Positions 1 to 7,914 of a DNA stretch of 41,794 nt are shown here, piece by piece. Source of the stretch: CAZPLZ01 sp964587525 (GTDB taxonomy: Bacteria > Oederibacteriota > CAKKQC01); assembly GCA_964587525.1 (NCBI GenBank), contig CAZPLZ010000003.1, positions 1-41,794 on the forward strand, given 5' to 3'. The notes beneath the pieces were generated by a model. It searched no databases, had not been told where the DNA came from, and worked only from the letters and a program-made list of their open reading frames with translations. Both the position numbers and the translations under genes were made by a program. How positions within the stretch are numbered: the stretch's first letter is position 1; each line of letters begins with the position of its first letter.

Positions 1-1275
1 AGGTTCCCCGCGGATTTTTCCTGGTCTATTCAGGCCATCGGCGTTTCGTTCACCGCGCTGCTCTTTGGTTTTCTTCCGGCCCTCTGGCTTCCGGGTGAGC
101 GGCTTAAAGGGGTCGGTGCACTGGCGCTTGCCGGGGTCAGCTCCGCAGCCCTGTGGGTGTTGTTTGGGGCGGTGGACGGACGGTACCTGATGCCGGCGGC
201 CGCTCTGCTGGCGCTGCCCGCCGCTGTAGCGGCGTTCCGCCTGGCTGCCCTTTCGAGGGTGCTGACCTGGATCACCGTGCTTTCCTTGGCCGCAGGTCTC
301 GTGTTCCAGGCCGGACACTGGCTTGGCTACGTGAGCAAGTTGTATGCGCCATGGCGGGTGGCGATGGGGCTGGAGGCGCGCTCGACGTATCTCTCTCGCG
401 CTCTGCTCCCCAACTACGAGTACTTCCCGATGGCCCAGCGCATCAACCGCGAACTTCCGCGCCGGGCGCGCGTTCTCCTCTTCTCGGACATCGTGAGCTA
501 CTACATCGACCGGGAGGTCGTCTTTGACACGCAGCAGGTCATGCCGACGGTTGGTTGGAGATTGATGGCGGTGTGCCGGGAGCCAGCCATGTTACGTAAA
601 CGCTTCCGCCAGTTGGGGGTGAACTACGTGTTCTACACGCCCCGCCTTCAAGCGTTTGAGCGTGACTGTCGGTGCTTGCGGATGTCGCCGGAGGCTGAGG
701 TGTGTTACCAGAAGTTCTGGAGGCGATACGCCGCCCTTAAATTTGAATTAGGCAACCTTAAGCTGTTTCGCCTGCGCAGTGAATGGGAGGCTGCCAGGGC
801 TTCTCCTGGGCCGTTTCTGATCTGGCCGGGTGTGCAGGATGTGGACCTGACCGCGGCCGAAGACGCACGCCAGGCTGGGGACTTCGAAGGCGCCGAAGCG
901 GTGTTACAGCAATTGTGCGCTCGACTCCCGGAGTTGGCCGAGGCGCGGCTGAGGTTGGCGGTGCTGTATTTCCGTAAGGGCGATATGGAAGGCGTCGCCC
1001 GGGAAATCCGAGAGGCGAGGCGGCTGGGATCAGACGCGGGTCAGTACTGGCTGCTTGAAGCCCGGGTGCGCGCCTTAGCTGGCGACCATGCGGGCGCCCT
1101 TGAAGCTGCACGCCGCGGCGTCGAGCGTTGGCCTGCCCCGCGTCCCTGGGCGCAGCTGGCGGCTTACGCGTACAACACCGGGAACCTCTACGAGGCCCGC
1201 CGCGCCATCGCCGAAGCCATGCGGCTCAACCCGTCTGATCCAGGGGTGAAGCGGGTCTTTGCGGCCGTCAGGTAA
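1..1275 (+). CDS. Membrane glycosyltransferase-like protein with C-terminal TPR repeats (5' partial)
   Basis: The reading frame is open from base 1, so the N-terminus lies outside the window; 424 residues remain. The first ~110 residues are strongly hydrophobic and form several membrane segments. A soluble stretch follows (around residues 130-280) of the kind found at the extracytoplasmic end of GT39/ArnT-like lipid-linked sugar transferases. From about residue 280 onward there are helical TPR-like units (for example DARQAGDFEGAEAVLQQL and AYNTGNLYEARRAIAEAM). The TPR tail suggests a scaffold role in surface polysaccharide or glycoprotein synthesis, but this is inference. No catalytic motif is visible because the N-terminal loop is missing. 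The TAA stop at 1273-1275 touches the stop of the convergent diguanylate cyclase without any spacer. Confidence 0.7.
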   Translation, partial: RFPADFSWSIQAIGVSFTALLFGFLPALWLPGERLKGVGALALAGVSSAALWVLFGAVDGRYLMPAAALLALPAAVAAFRLAALSRVLTWITVLSLAAGLVFQAGHWLGYVSKLYAPWRVAMGLEARSTYLSRALLPNYEYFPMAQRINRELPRRARVLLFSDIVSYYIDREVVFDTQQVMPTVGWRLMAVCREPAMLRKRFRQLGVNYVFYTPRLQAFERDCRCLRMSPEAEVCYQKFWRRYAALKFELGNLKLFRLRSEWEAARASPGPFLIWPGVQDVDLTAAEDARQAGDFEGAEAVLQQLCARLPELAEARLRLAVLYFRKGDMEGVAREIREARRLGSDAGQYWLLEARVRALAGDHAGALEAARRGVERWPAPRPWAQLAAYAYNTGNLYEARRAIAEAMRLNPSDPGVKRVFAAVR

Positions 1276-2907
1276 TCAAGTTTTGGAGGCGACCACGACG
1301 CGATTGCGGCCGGCCTGCTTGGCGTTGTAAAGAGCGGCGTCCGCTGCACTGATCAGGCCGGCGGCCTGCTTGGCCTCGTCGGGGACCACGGCCAGCCCAA
1401 TGGACACGGTGGTCACCGGTGGTGCCATCCCGGCCAGTTCGGGCACGCGCATCGTTTCCGCCTCGGCACGGATGCGCTCAGCAATCTCGTTCGCAGCTTC
1501 ACGTGTCGCGTTGGGGAGCACGACGGTAAACTCCTCTCCGCCGTATCGCGCCACCAGATCGCCCTCCCGCACGCAGGCGGTCGCCACCTGCGCGAAGGCT
1601 TTCAAGAGGGTATCCCCAGCTTGATGGCCGTGCCGGTCATTGAAGGCCTTGAACTGGTCCAGGTCGAGCATGAGCACGGCCAGCGGGTGCTTGAGACGGA
1701 TGGCTACCTGCGTCTGTTTCTCCAGGAAGCTGTCGAGAAACCTCCGGTTGAAGACCCCGGTGAGCTGGTCGGTCACCGCCTCGTGTTTCGCATCTCCCAG
1801 GGAGAAGAGGCTGCTTAAGGCCAACGAAGTCACGCGCGCTATCGCATCGGCGTGGTCAAGATCGGCAGGCCGGATGGGTCTCCCCGGGCCGGTTTTCCAA
1901 TTGACGAGGCCCACCACTCGGCCCTGGGCCAGCAGGGGGGTGCAGGCGTAGCCGCCGGCTTTGGGCGCCCCCAGCGGGCAGTCGCAGGGGTGCTCCCGAG
2001 CCACGTCTCCGATGACCAGCCGCTGGCCGGTCCGCATCACCGGACACAGGTTGGGATCGTCCAGGATGGGGGAGCGGTCACTACCGTCCTGCAACCCGCC
2101 TTCGCTGGCCGCGATGCGCAGGCCTTCTCCATCGTTAGTTCGAAAGAGCACCAGGGCTTGAGCAGCCTGGTGCGTGAGTGAGCTAAGCAGCATGCGGGCG
2201 GCTTGGTCGGCGTTCGCCATGTGATGGATTTTGTCCGCGTAGTCTGCCAGCACCTTCAGCCGTTCGCTGCGTGCCTGCCATTGCTCGAGCGAGGCCTGCC
2301 GGCGATGGAAGAAAGCCGCGCCGGCGAGGAGCGATACCGTCAAGCCACCCAGGACTCCGGCCAGGGCCAGCTGCTTCCTCGATTTCATGCGGTGGTGATA
2401 GATGGCCAGGGTCTTCTCCACATGACCTTGGACAAAGGCCAGGGCCTCTCTGACCTCCGTGGAGTGCCGCGCCCCGGTAGCCTTGCGGCCGGGTGTGCTG
2501 ACCCGGCGGTTATCACCGGCCAGCTTGAGCTTGATGGTGGGCTCAATGTAGGTTTTTTTCCACTCGTTCAGCGCGTTCGTGAGATGTTTCGTGGCGGAGG
2601 CGAGCATAGAATCGACCCCTGACATCTCCCCGCTGGACTGCTCCAGGTCTTTGATGGTCTTTGGAATAGCTGGAGCAGCGGACCGGTAATCCTTCAGGTA
2701 AGCTTTATTGCCTGTCGCGAGGTAACTCCGAAGGGTGGAATCAGCTTTTAGGAGTTGCTGGGACAGCGAAATGGAAAGCCGGAGGACCCGGCCTTCTATC
2801 TCCGTACCCGCGCTCATGAGGTGAAGGTACCACCCCAGGCACGCAAGTGTGAGTGCGAGTCCAACGGTGGCGGTCAGCAGGAGTGTGCGCAGTTCTTTTT
2901 TGAACAT
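1276..2907 (-). CDS. Membrane-bound GAF-GGDEF diguanylate cyclase
   Basis: This 543-residue protein should make cyclic di-GMP from two GTP. A membrane helix at ~8-30 and another at ~180-200 bracket an extracytoplasmic helical sensor region (~35-175). A GAF domain follows (~215-370), then GGDEF (~375-540). The catalytic signature is GGEEF at 456-460, and the RxxD inhibitory site (R447-D450) lies at the standard five-residue distance, so product inhibition is likely retained. The GAF domain has clustered cysteines (C288, C308, C310, C322), which could bind a metal or respond to redox; that is speculative. No EAL or HD-GYP domain is present. The gene starts with ATG at 2907 and lies 16 bp downstream of the broken copper ATPase on the same strand. 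Confidence 0.92.
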   Translation of the reverse strand: MFKKELRTLLLTATVGLALTLACLGWYLHLMSAGTEIEGRVLRLSISLSQQLLKADSTLRSYLATGNKAYLKDYRSAAPAIPKTIKDLEQSSGEMSGVDSMLASATKHLTNALNEWKKTYIEPTIKLKLAGDNRRVSTPGRKATGARHSTEVREALAFVQGHVEKTLAIYHHRMKSRKQLALAGVLGGLTVSLLAGAAFFHRRQASLEQWQARSERLKVLADYADKIHHMANADQAARMLLSSLTHQAAQALVLFRTNDGEGLRIAASEGGLQDGSDRSPILDDPNLCPVMRTGQRLVIGDVAREHPCDCPLGAPKAGGYACTPLLAQGRVVGLVNWKTGPGRPIRPADLDHADAIARVTSLALSSLFSLGDAKHEAVTDQLTGVFNRRFLDSFLEKQTQVAIRLKHPLAVLMLDLDQFKAFNDRHGHQAGDTLLKAFAQVATACVREGDLVARYGGEEFTVVLPNATREAANEIAERIRAEAETMRVPELAGMAPPVTTVSIGLAVVPDEAKQAAGLISAADAALYNAKQAGRNRVVVASKT

Positions 2908-2923
2908 GCCGTCAGATCATACC

Positions 2924-5092
2924 TCAGTCCTGTTGTTTGCCACGTGGGGATTTCAGTCGAAGCGAGTTACCGATCACCGCCAGCGAGCTGGCCACCATGG
3001 CGAGCGCCCCCCAAGCGGGCGCCAGCCGGCCGAGCGCTGCGAGGGGCAACGCCACCACGTTGAACACGAATGCCCAGACGTAATTCTGTACAAGCACCCG
3101 GGATGTCTGGCGCGCAAGCGTGATCAGGCCCACAAGCGGGGTCAGGCGCCCGCCGAGCAGTGCAACCTCTGCTGAGCCAATGGCCAGCTCAGTTCCGGTC
3201 TGCAAAGCGATCCCCAGATGAGCTTTCGCCAGCGCCGGCGCGTCGTTGAGGCCATCCCCGACCATCGCTACCCGGTAGCCATCCGTCTGCCACTTAACGA
3301 TCTGCTCCATTTTCTGCTCGGGAAGAATTCCTGCGCGAACCATATCCACGCCCAGCGCGGCGGCAACATTCTTCGCCGCGCGCTCATGGTCACCCGTTAT
3401 CAGGGCTGTGCGCACCCCTTGCGCTTTGAGGGCTTCGATCACCGTGCGCGCCTCGGGCTTGAGGCTGTCAGCCAGGGCGAAAACAGCGGCAACCTGCCGC
3501 CCCAAGGCGCACAGGACGGCGTTGTACCCTTGCTCTTGAAACGCCGCGATCCGGTCCTTTCAAGGCTTAAGGTCGATCCCCTCCTCCTCGAGCAGCCGTG
3601 GGCTGCCTACCAGCACACGTTCGCCATCAATTGTGCCTTCCACACCCCTCCCGGACCGGGCTTTGAACGCTTGGACCGGAAGCAGTTGGAGATCTTCCGC
3701 CCTGGCCTTGGCCTCGATGGTGGCGGCGGCCGGATGCTCTGAGTGGGCTTCCACGCTCGCGGCGCGCTGAAGCACCTGCTGGAGGGTAAAGCCTTTCGTG
3801 ATGAAACTTTCTACGATCTCGAACGTTCCCTGGGTCAGGGTGCCGGTCTTGTCGAAGGCCACCAGCGTCACCGCACGCGCTTTATCCATTGCGGTCGCGG
3901 ATTTGACCAGAAGGCCCTCCCGCGCAGCGCGCCCCAGGCTGACCGCTAGGGCCGTGCCCGGCGCCAGGGTCAGTGCGCAGGGACATGCGGTTGCTAAAAC
4001 AGCGACGGCGATTTCCAGCGAGCGCGCAAAGCCGGCACCGGCCAGCAGCCAGCCGGCACACGTCGCTCCCGCGAGCGCGAGCGCGGCGGGGACGAACCAG
4101 CCGGCGATCCGGTCGCCCAGCTCCGCGAGCCTGGGTTTCGTGCGCGTAGCCTCGATCACCAACTGCTCGATCGCAGCTTGCATGGTCTGCGCGCCGGCCT
4201 TGGTGGCCTTGAAGGTGAGCGCCCCGAACTGGTTGATGGTGCCGCCCCGCACGGTGTCACCAGGCCCTTTGCGGGCCGGCATCGGTTCACCGGTGAGCAT
4301 GGACTCAATGACGGTGGATTCGCCTTCCAGGATTTCGCCGTCCGCGGGGATTTTCTCGCCGGGCCGGATTTTCACAATATCGTCGGGGAAGATATGCTCG
4401 GCCATCTCCATGCGGGGGATGCCTTTGCGGATCACCCGGACTTTCTGTATCCTCGTCGATGCGACCTCGCGGAGAGCAGCGTGGGCCTGATTCAAGGCGC
4501 GTATCTTGAGGAGGTTGCCGGTGTGGATGAAGGCAAGAATGACGACGGTGGCGTCGAAATATAGAGGGGTAGCCGTTCCGGTGAACAGCGGGCCCAAGCT
4601 GTAGAGGTAAGTCGAACCGGTGGAGAGCGCGATGAGGGTATCCATGGTTGCCATACGTGCCTCCGTGGCGGCGGCGAAGGCGGCCTGGAAGTAGCGGCGC
4701 CCGATGTGCCAGAGGGTGACGGAGGCCAGGACGAATCCGGCCCAGTGGGTGACGACGGATGGGAGCACCCCGGCACGGTTCCCGCCTTGAACCACGTAAA
4801 TTAAAGCCGCTGCGGCGACACAGAACGCAAGTTCGCGGCGTTGTGCGGCGTTCCAGCCTGCTGCCGGCGGTCCTTCCCGCTCCGGGGTCGCGCTGTAACC
4901 CAGCGAACCCACGACTTCGGCAATTTTCTCCGGTTTGAGCCGCCCGGGATCGTACGTCACGTCGGCCAGCCGGGTGCCGAAGTCAACGTCGATAGAGGCG
5001 ATCCCTGGCGTGCCGCCGACCGCTTTTTCGATCGTCCGCGCACAGGAGGCACAATGCATCCCCCCGATTTCGAATTTCACTCTCTCTGGCAT
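2924..5092 (-). pseudogene. copA: Copper-type P1B ATPase interrupted by one in-frame TGA
   Basis: Two open stretches in the same frame together encode a normal-length heavy-metal P-type ATPase (722 codons). Numbered from the ATG at 5092, the N-terminal HMA domain has its CxxC at C14/C17, the actuator loop TGEP is at 267-270, the transmembrane CPC at 370-372, the phosphorylation site DKTGT at 414-418 and the HP motif at 453-454. Codon 511 (3560-3562) is TGA. Beyond it the frame resumes as KDRIAAFQEQGYNAVLCALG and carries GDGLNDAP and the last two membrane helices (MVASS, NSLRL). The lesion lies in the nucleotide-binding domain. It is a nonsense mutation or a base-call error; read as a stop it removes the hinge and the last helices. 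An upstream TTG at 5152 is possible, but the ATG places HMA at the usual distance from the start. Confidence 0.85.
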
Positions 5093-5137
5093 CAAGCTTG
5101 TATTACTTATAGTAGAATCAAAACCCCAATGCGATAT

Positions 5138-5180
5138 CCCCCTCTCCCCCAAATGGGGGGAGAGGGTAGGGTGAGGGGGG
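5138..5180 (+). repeat. G-rich hairpin repeat, copy 1
   Basis: A C-rich arm (cctctccccc) and a G-rich arm (ggggggagagg) form a hairpin with an aaat loop, followed by gtagggtgagggggg. The element lies between the divergent copA and aldo/keto reductase starts. About 25 nt of the right half are identical to copy 2 at 6085-6123. It belongs to the C/G-rich intergenic repeats common in several uncultured phyla. Confidence 0.75.
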
Positions 5181-5210
5181 CGGTTGCTCTTTCGATGTTA
5201 TCCTCAAACC

Positions 5211-6056
5211 ATGGTGCAGCCAGGGATCATCGAAAAACGGGACTTTGGCCCAACGGGAATGCGGTTCTCAGTACTCGGCCTCGGAACCTGGGAGATGGAA
5301 CGTGAGGGCCCGGCAGCTGTTAAGGCGCTGCAGCGAGGGATTGACGAGGGTGCCAACCACATCGATACAGCGGAGATGTACGGTTCCGGTCGCGCCGAGC
5401 AGATTGTGGGAAAGGCCGTCAAGGGGCGCAGAGAGAGTGTATTTCTGGTCTCAAAGGTCCTGCCGTCCAATGCAACCTACGAGAAGACCCTCGAAGCCTG
5501 CGAACGAAGCCTCAGAAACCTTGGCACGGAATACCTGGATGTCTATCTTCTTCACTGGCGTGAGCGACGCACTCCTTTGGAAGAGACGTTCCGCGCCTTT
5601 GACAAACTGGTCCAGGGAGGGAAGATCCGGGCGTTTGGCGTTAGTAATTTCGATGTAAAAGATATGGAGGAAGCTGTCCAGATCGCCGGCCCGGGGAACA
5701 TCGCCTGCAACCAAGTCCTTTATCACCTTCACGAACGGGCAATAGAATACGATCTGCTTCCTTGGTGCGTCACACGAGGCATCGCGCTCGTCGCTTACAG
5801 CCCTTTGGGCCAGGGGAAGTTGCCGGCGAACCACGCCCTCAGGGACCTGGCGCTAGCCAGAAACACAACGCCTTCCCAGGTGGCTCTTGCGTTCCTTATC
5901 CGGCATCCAAACGTGTTCGCTATTCCAAAGTCGTCGCACGTGGAGCACGTGGCGGAAAACATGAGAGCCGGTGCCTTGCAGCTCACCGCGAAAGAGATTC
6001 GACACATTGAGGAGGCCTTCCCTGCTCAAAAAAGGCGCAGTCTCCCCATGCTCTAA
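5211..6056 (+). CDS. Aldo/keto reductase
   Basis: This 281-residue protein is an NAD(P)H-dependent oxidoreductase of the AKR family, expected to be a cytoplasmic TIM barrel. The catalytic tetrad is visible: Asp and Tyr in HIDTAEMYGSG, Lys in FLVSKV and His in YLLHWRE. Barrel and cofactor-binding signatures include GVSNFD, AYSPLGQG and the C-terminal IPKSSHVEHVAENM. The ATG at 5211 is chosen because the family's N-terminus begins just after it; the open frame continues upstream to 5184 without conserved sequence. The substrate cannot be read from sequence. The gene stands alone and is flanked on both sides by the same G-rich hairpin repeat in the same orientation, so it may have arrived or moved as a unit. 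Confidence 0.93.
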   Translation: MVQPGIIEKRDFGPTGMRFSVLGLGTWEMEREGPAAVKALQRGIDEGANHIDTAEMYGSGRAEQIVGKAVKGRRESVFLVSKVLPSNATYEKTLEACERSLRNLGTEYLDVYLLHWRERRTPLEETFRAFDKLVQGGKIRAFGVSNFDVKDMEEAVQIAGPGNIACNQVLYHLHERAIEYDLLPWCVTRGIALVAYSPLGQGKLPANHALRDLALARNTTPSQVALAFLIRHPNVFAIPKSSHVEHVAENMRAGALQLTAKEIRHIEEAFPAQKRRSLPML

Positions 6057-6084
6057 CATGGCGAGTGACACCCCCTCTCCCTTT

Positions 6085-6123
6085 CCCTCTCCCCCCCAGG
6101 GGGGAGAGGGTAGGGTGAGGGGG
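6085..6123 (+). repeat. G-rich hairpin repeat, copy 2
   Basis: A ccctctccccc arm pairs with ggggggagaggg around a short loop, followed by tagggtgaggggg. It has the same orientation as copy 1 and starts 28 bp after the aldo/keto reductase stop. It could also act as a weak transcription terminator for that gene, although no T-run follows. Confidence 0.75.
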
Positions 6124-6182
6124 ACGAGTCTAAAGAGTCTGGCAGGCCTCTCATCGAGTGAGAAGCCGGGGCAGGCTTTAGG

Positions 6183-7388
6183 TTAGAGTTGGCAGGCGGT
6201 CCGGTCGATCGTCGCGATAGCGCGATCAATCTTGGTGCGAGACCACCGGGGAGAGATATTGATCGCGATGGACCGGCCCAACAGGTCCAGCGTGCGCGGG
6301 CACATTCCCCGGTCGTAGCGGATGGCGCGCCCTGCCGGCGTGGTCCGGTACGGGTTCTGCCGGGGATCGATATGGCCTCGCTTGCTCAAGATGGGCCACC
6401 AGTTCTGGTAGATGTGCCGGTCACTCTCCAGACTGCAGAACCAAGATTGGGTGGAGACGCCCTTCTCGTTCAGGGCGTCGGCCAGGCTGGTGGCCAGCTT
6501 CGGGTCTTCGAGCCGTAGGATGAGGGATTTCCCGCAGTCGCCTTTCAAGTCGTGCACCGGGGCCGGCGGGCATACGGGGTGGCCGGAAAGCACCCGGAAC
6601 ATGCGCCGCTTAGCGGCGTTCATCACTCGTAACAGCCGGGGAAGCCGCTTCATCTGCGCGTTGAGGATTGCGCCCAGCACCTCGCTCATCCGGTAATTCG
6701 TGCCCGCGAAATAGGGGATGTTCAGTTTCCGCAGACGCGGATCGAAGAAATAGGCCCCCGCATCTTGATACAGCATGGCGCGCTCGAAGTGAAGCCGGCC
6801 GTTCATCACCACCGTGCCGCCCTCGCCGGCGGAGATGGTCTTGTAGTGATTGTGGCTGAAGGCGCCCACCGCGCCCCAGGCGCCGACCCGCCGGCTCCGG
6901 TACGAACCGCCGGTGGCCTGCGCGCAATCTTCCACGACCGGAATCCTGCGAGACCGGGCTATCTTCAGAATCGGCGCCAGATTGCAGATCAGCCCGGTCA
7001 TGTGCACGGGAATAATGGCGCGGGTCCGGCGCGTGATCTTGCGTTTCACTTCTTCCGGGTCCAGTCCCAAGCCGTCGTCGATATCGGCGATCACCGGGAT
7101 CGCCCCCGCTCGCAGCACGGCCACCGGTGTGGCCATAAAGGTAAAGCCCGGCACGATGACCTCGTCCCCATGACCGACACCCAAGGACGCCAGCGCGAGC
7201 TCCAGGGAGGCGGTGCCGCTGGTGGTGGCCACGGCGTATCGGGTGCCGATGAACCGGGCGAACGTGCGCTCGAAGGTCTCGACCTGCTTCGTCCAACCTG
7301 ACCCAGGCCAGCCGTACCGGAACAAAAACCCGCCCCGGATGACCTTCGCGACAGCGTCGATTTCGGGTTTGCCCATTTCGTACGCCAT
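6183..7388 (-). CDS. DegT/DnrJ/EryC1/StrS family PLP aminotransferase
   Basis: A 401-residue PLP enzyme of the sugar aminotransferase family, which typically transfers an amino group to a keto-sugar nucleotide during surface polysaccharide synthesis. The Schiff-base lysine is K183 in HYKTISAGEGG. The PLP-phosphate and ring-binding elements are TTSGTASLELAL and VEDCAQATG (D154). N-terminal MGKPEIDAVAKVIRGG matches the family start, so the ATG at 7388 is secure. Some members of the family act as dehydratases, but these replace the lysine, which is present here. The reading frame of a deacetylase remnant ends only 8 bp upstream, so the two were probably one operon for polysaccharide modification before that gene was split. 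Confidence 0.92.
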   Translation of the reverse strand: MAYEMGKPEIDAVAKVIRGGFLFRYGWPGSGWTKQVETFERTFARFIGTRYAVATTSGTASLELALASLGVGHGDEVIVPGFTFMATPVAVLRAGAIPVIADIDDGLGLDPEEVKRKITRRTRAIIPVHMTGLICNLAPILKIARSRRIPVVEDCAQATGGSYRSRRVGAWGAVGAFSHNHYKTISAGEGGTVVMNGRLHFERAMLYQDAGAYFFDPRLRKLNIPYFAGTNYRMSEVLGAILNAQMKRLPRLLRVMNAAKRRMFRVLSGHPVCPPAPVHDLKGDCGKSLILRLEDPKLATSLADALNEKGVSTQSWFCSLESDRHIYQNWWPILSKRGHIDPRQNPYRTTPAGRAIRYDRGMCPRTLDLLGRSIAINISPRWSRTKIDRAIATIDRTACQL

Positions 7389-7396
7389 ACGAGAGA

Positions 7397-7618
7397 TTAT
7401 AGTTGGGGGGAGAGGGGAGGGAGAGGGGGGCGGTTCCCTTTAACCCAGCTGGCGACCTCGCTGATCGGAGCGGCCCAGATGTCGTTTGTGCGTTTCCTTA
7501 ACCAGCGACACAAGGAGTCCAGATCCCTCGCCAGGGTCGTCTGGCGCCCGACTGCTCCGATCTCATGACCACAAAAGATGATCCAGCCACCTGTCTCGCA
7601 AGCGCGTTCGATCCAGTT
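7397..7618 (-). pseudogene. Polysaccharide deacetylase, C-terminal fragment (split gene)
   Basis: The frame encodes WIERACETGGWIIFCGHEIG and continues to APISEVASWVK, the typical end of short bacterial NodB-type polysaccharide deacetylases. The rest of the gene is at 10916-11467 on the same strand, 3.3 kb away. Joining the AAC codon at 7616-7618 to the AAC codon at 10916-10918 restores one uninterrupted frame of about 256 residues. The last ~15 codons run through a G-rich repeat variant (7404-7432). Alone this piece has no start or catalytic motif and is not functional. Confidence 0.85.
7404..7432 (+). repeat. G-rich repeat variant
   Basis: A purine-rich run (gggggg-agagg-ggagg-gagaggggggcgg) similar to the right half of the repeats at 5138 and 6085 but without the C-rich arm. 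It forms the 3' end of the deacetylase remnant. A related run occurs at 38541-38564, inside the 3' end of gatA. Confidence 0.5.
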
Positions 7619-7884
7619 CGAGCTCATGTACCCACCATTGGTTCACCTGCGCCGCCTCCCACAGCATTTGCTTCAAACGGACGGCTACTTTGCCGAGTAA
7701 GACGCGTTTACGGTACTTCGGAATCCACACAATGTGGTACACCAATCGGTGCAAGGTATGAGCACCGGTCCAGTATTTCCGCACGACCAGAGCATGCCAG
7801 AAATGCCTCCGGCCCGCCAACTACGTTGTCGGGCCTCCGGGATGCCATTCATCGCCGGGCTAAAGCCCGGGGGTTTCTGGCATG
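7619..7884 (-). mobile_element. tnpA: Truncated IS200/IS605-type element: tnpA 5' part with structured end
   Basis: On the minus strand a frame encodes YWTGAHTLHRLVYHIVWIP followed by KYRKRV and WWVHELEL, the N-terminal part of Y1 (HUH) transposases such as IS200 TnpA. The sequence breaks off just before the expected PDHVH metal-binding motif, exactly where it meets the deacetylase fragment, so the catalytic core is missing. Upstream of tnpA is a structured region typical of these elements: a hairpin with arms ccgggc/gcccgg at 7855-7870, a second pairing ggcccg/cgggcc (7811-7816 with 7830-7835), and an 11-nt inverted repeat catgccagaaa (7793-7803) with tttctggcatg (7874-7884). One element end is thus kept and the other is lost. 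Confidence 0.8.
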
Positions 7885-7914
7885 GTCTAGAGGGTGTGGC
7901 ATAATAGCGGAATT

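Noticed and set aside
3560..3562. TGA in copA as a selenocysteine or reassigned codon
   Set aside because: P1B ATPases have no catalytic Cys/Sec at this site, I see no matching insertion element, and TGA serves as the normal stop in many genes here (for example the GTGA and ATGA overlaps).
7563..7618. C-terminal tail of the tnpA frame (LDRTRLRDRWLDHLL)
   Set aside because: Past the junction the frame reads deacetylase DNA out of phase, so these residues are not transposase sequence.
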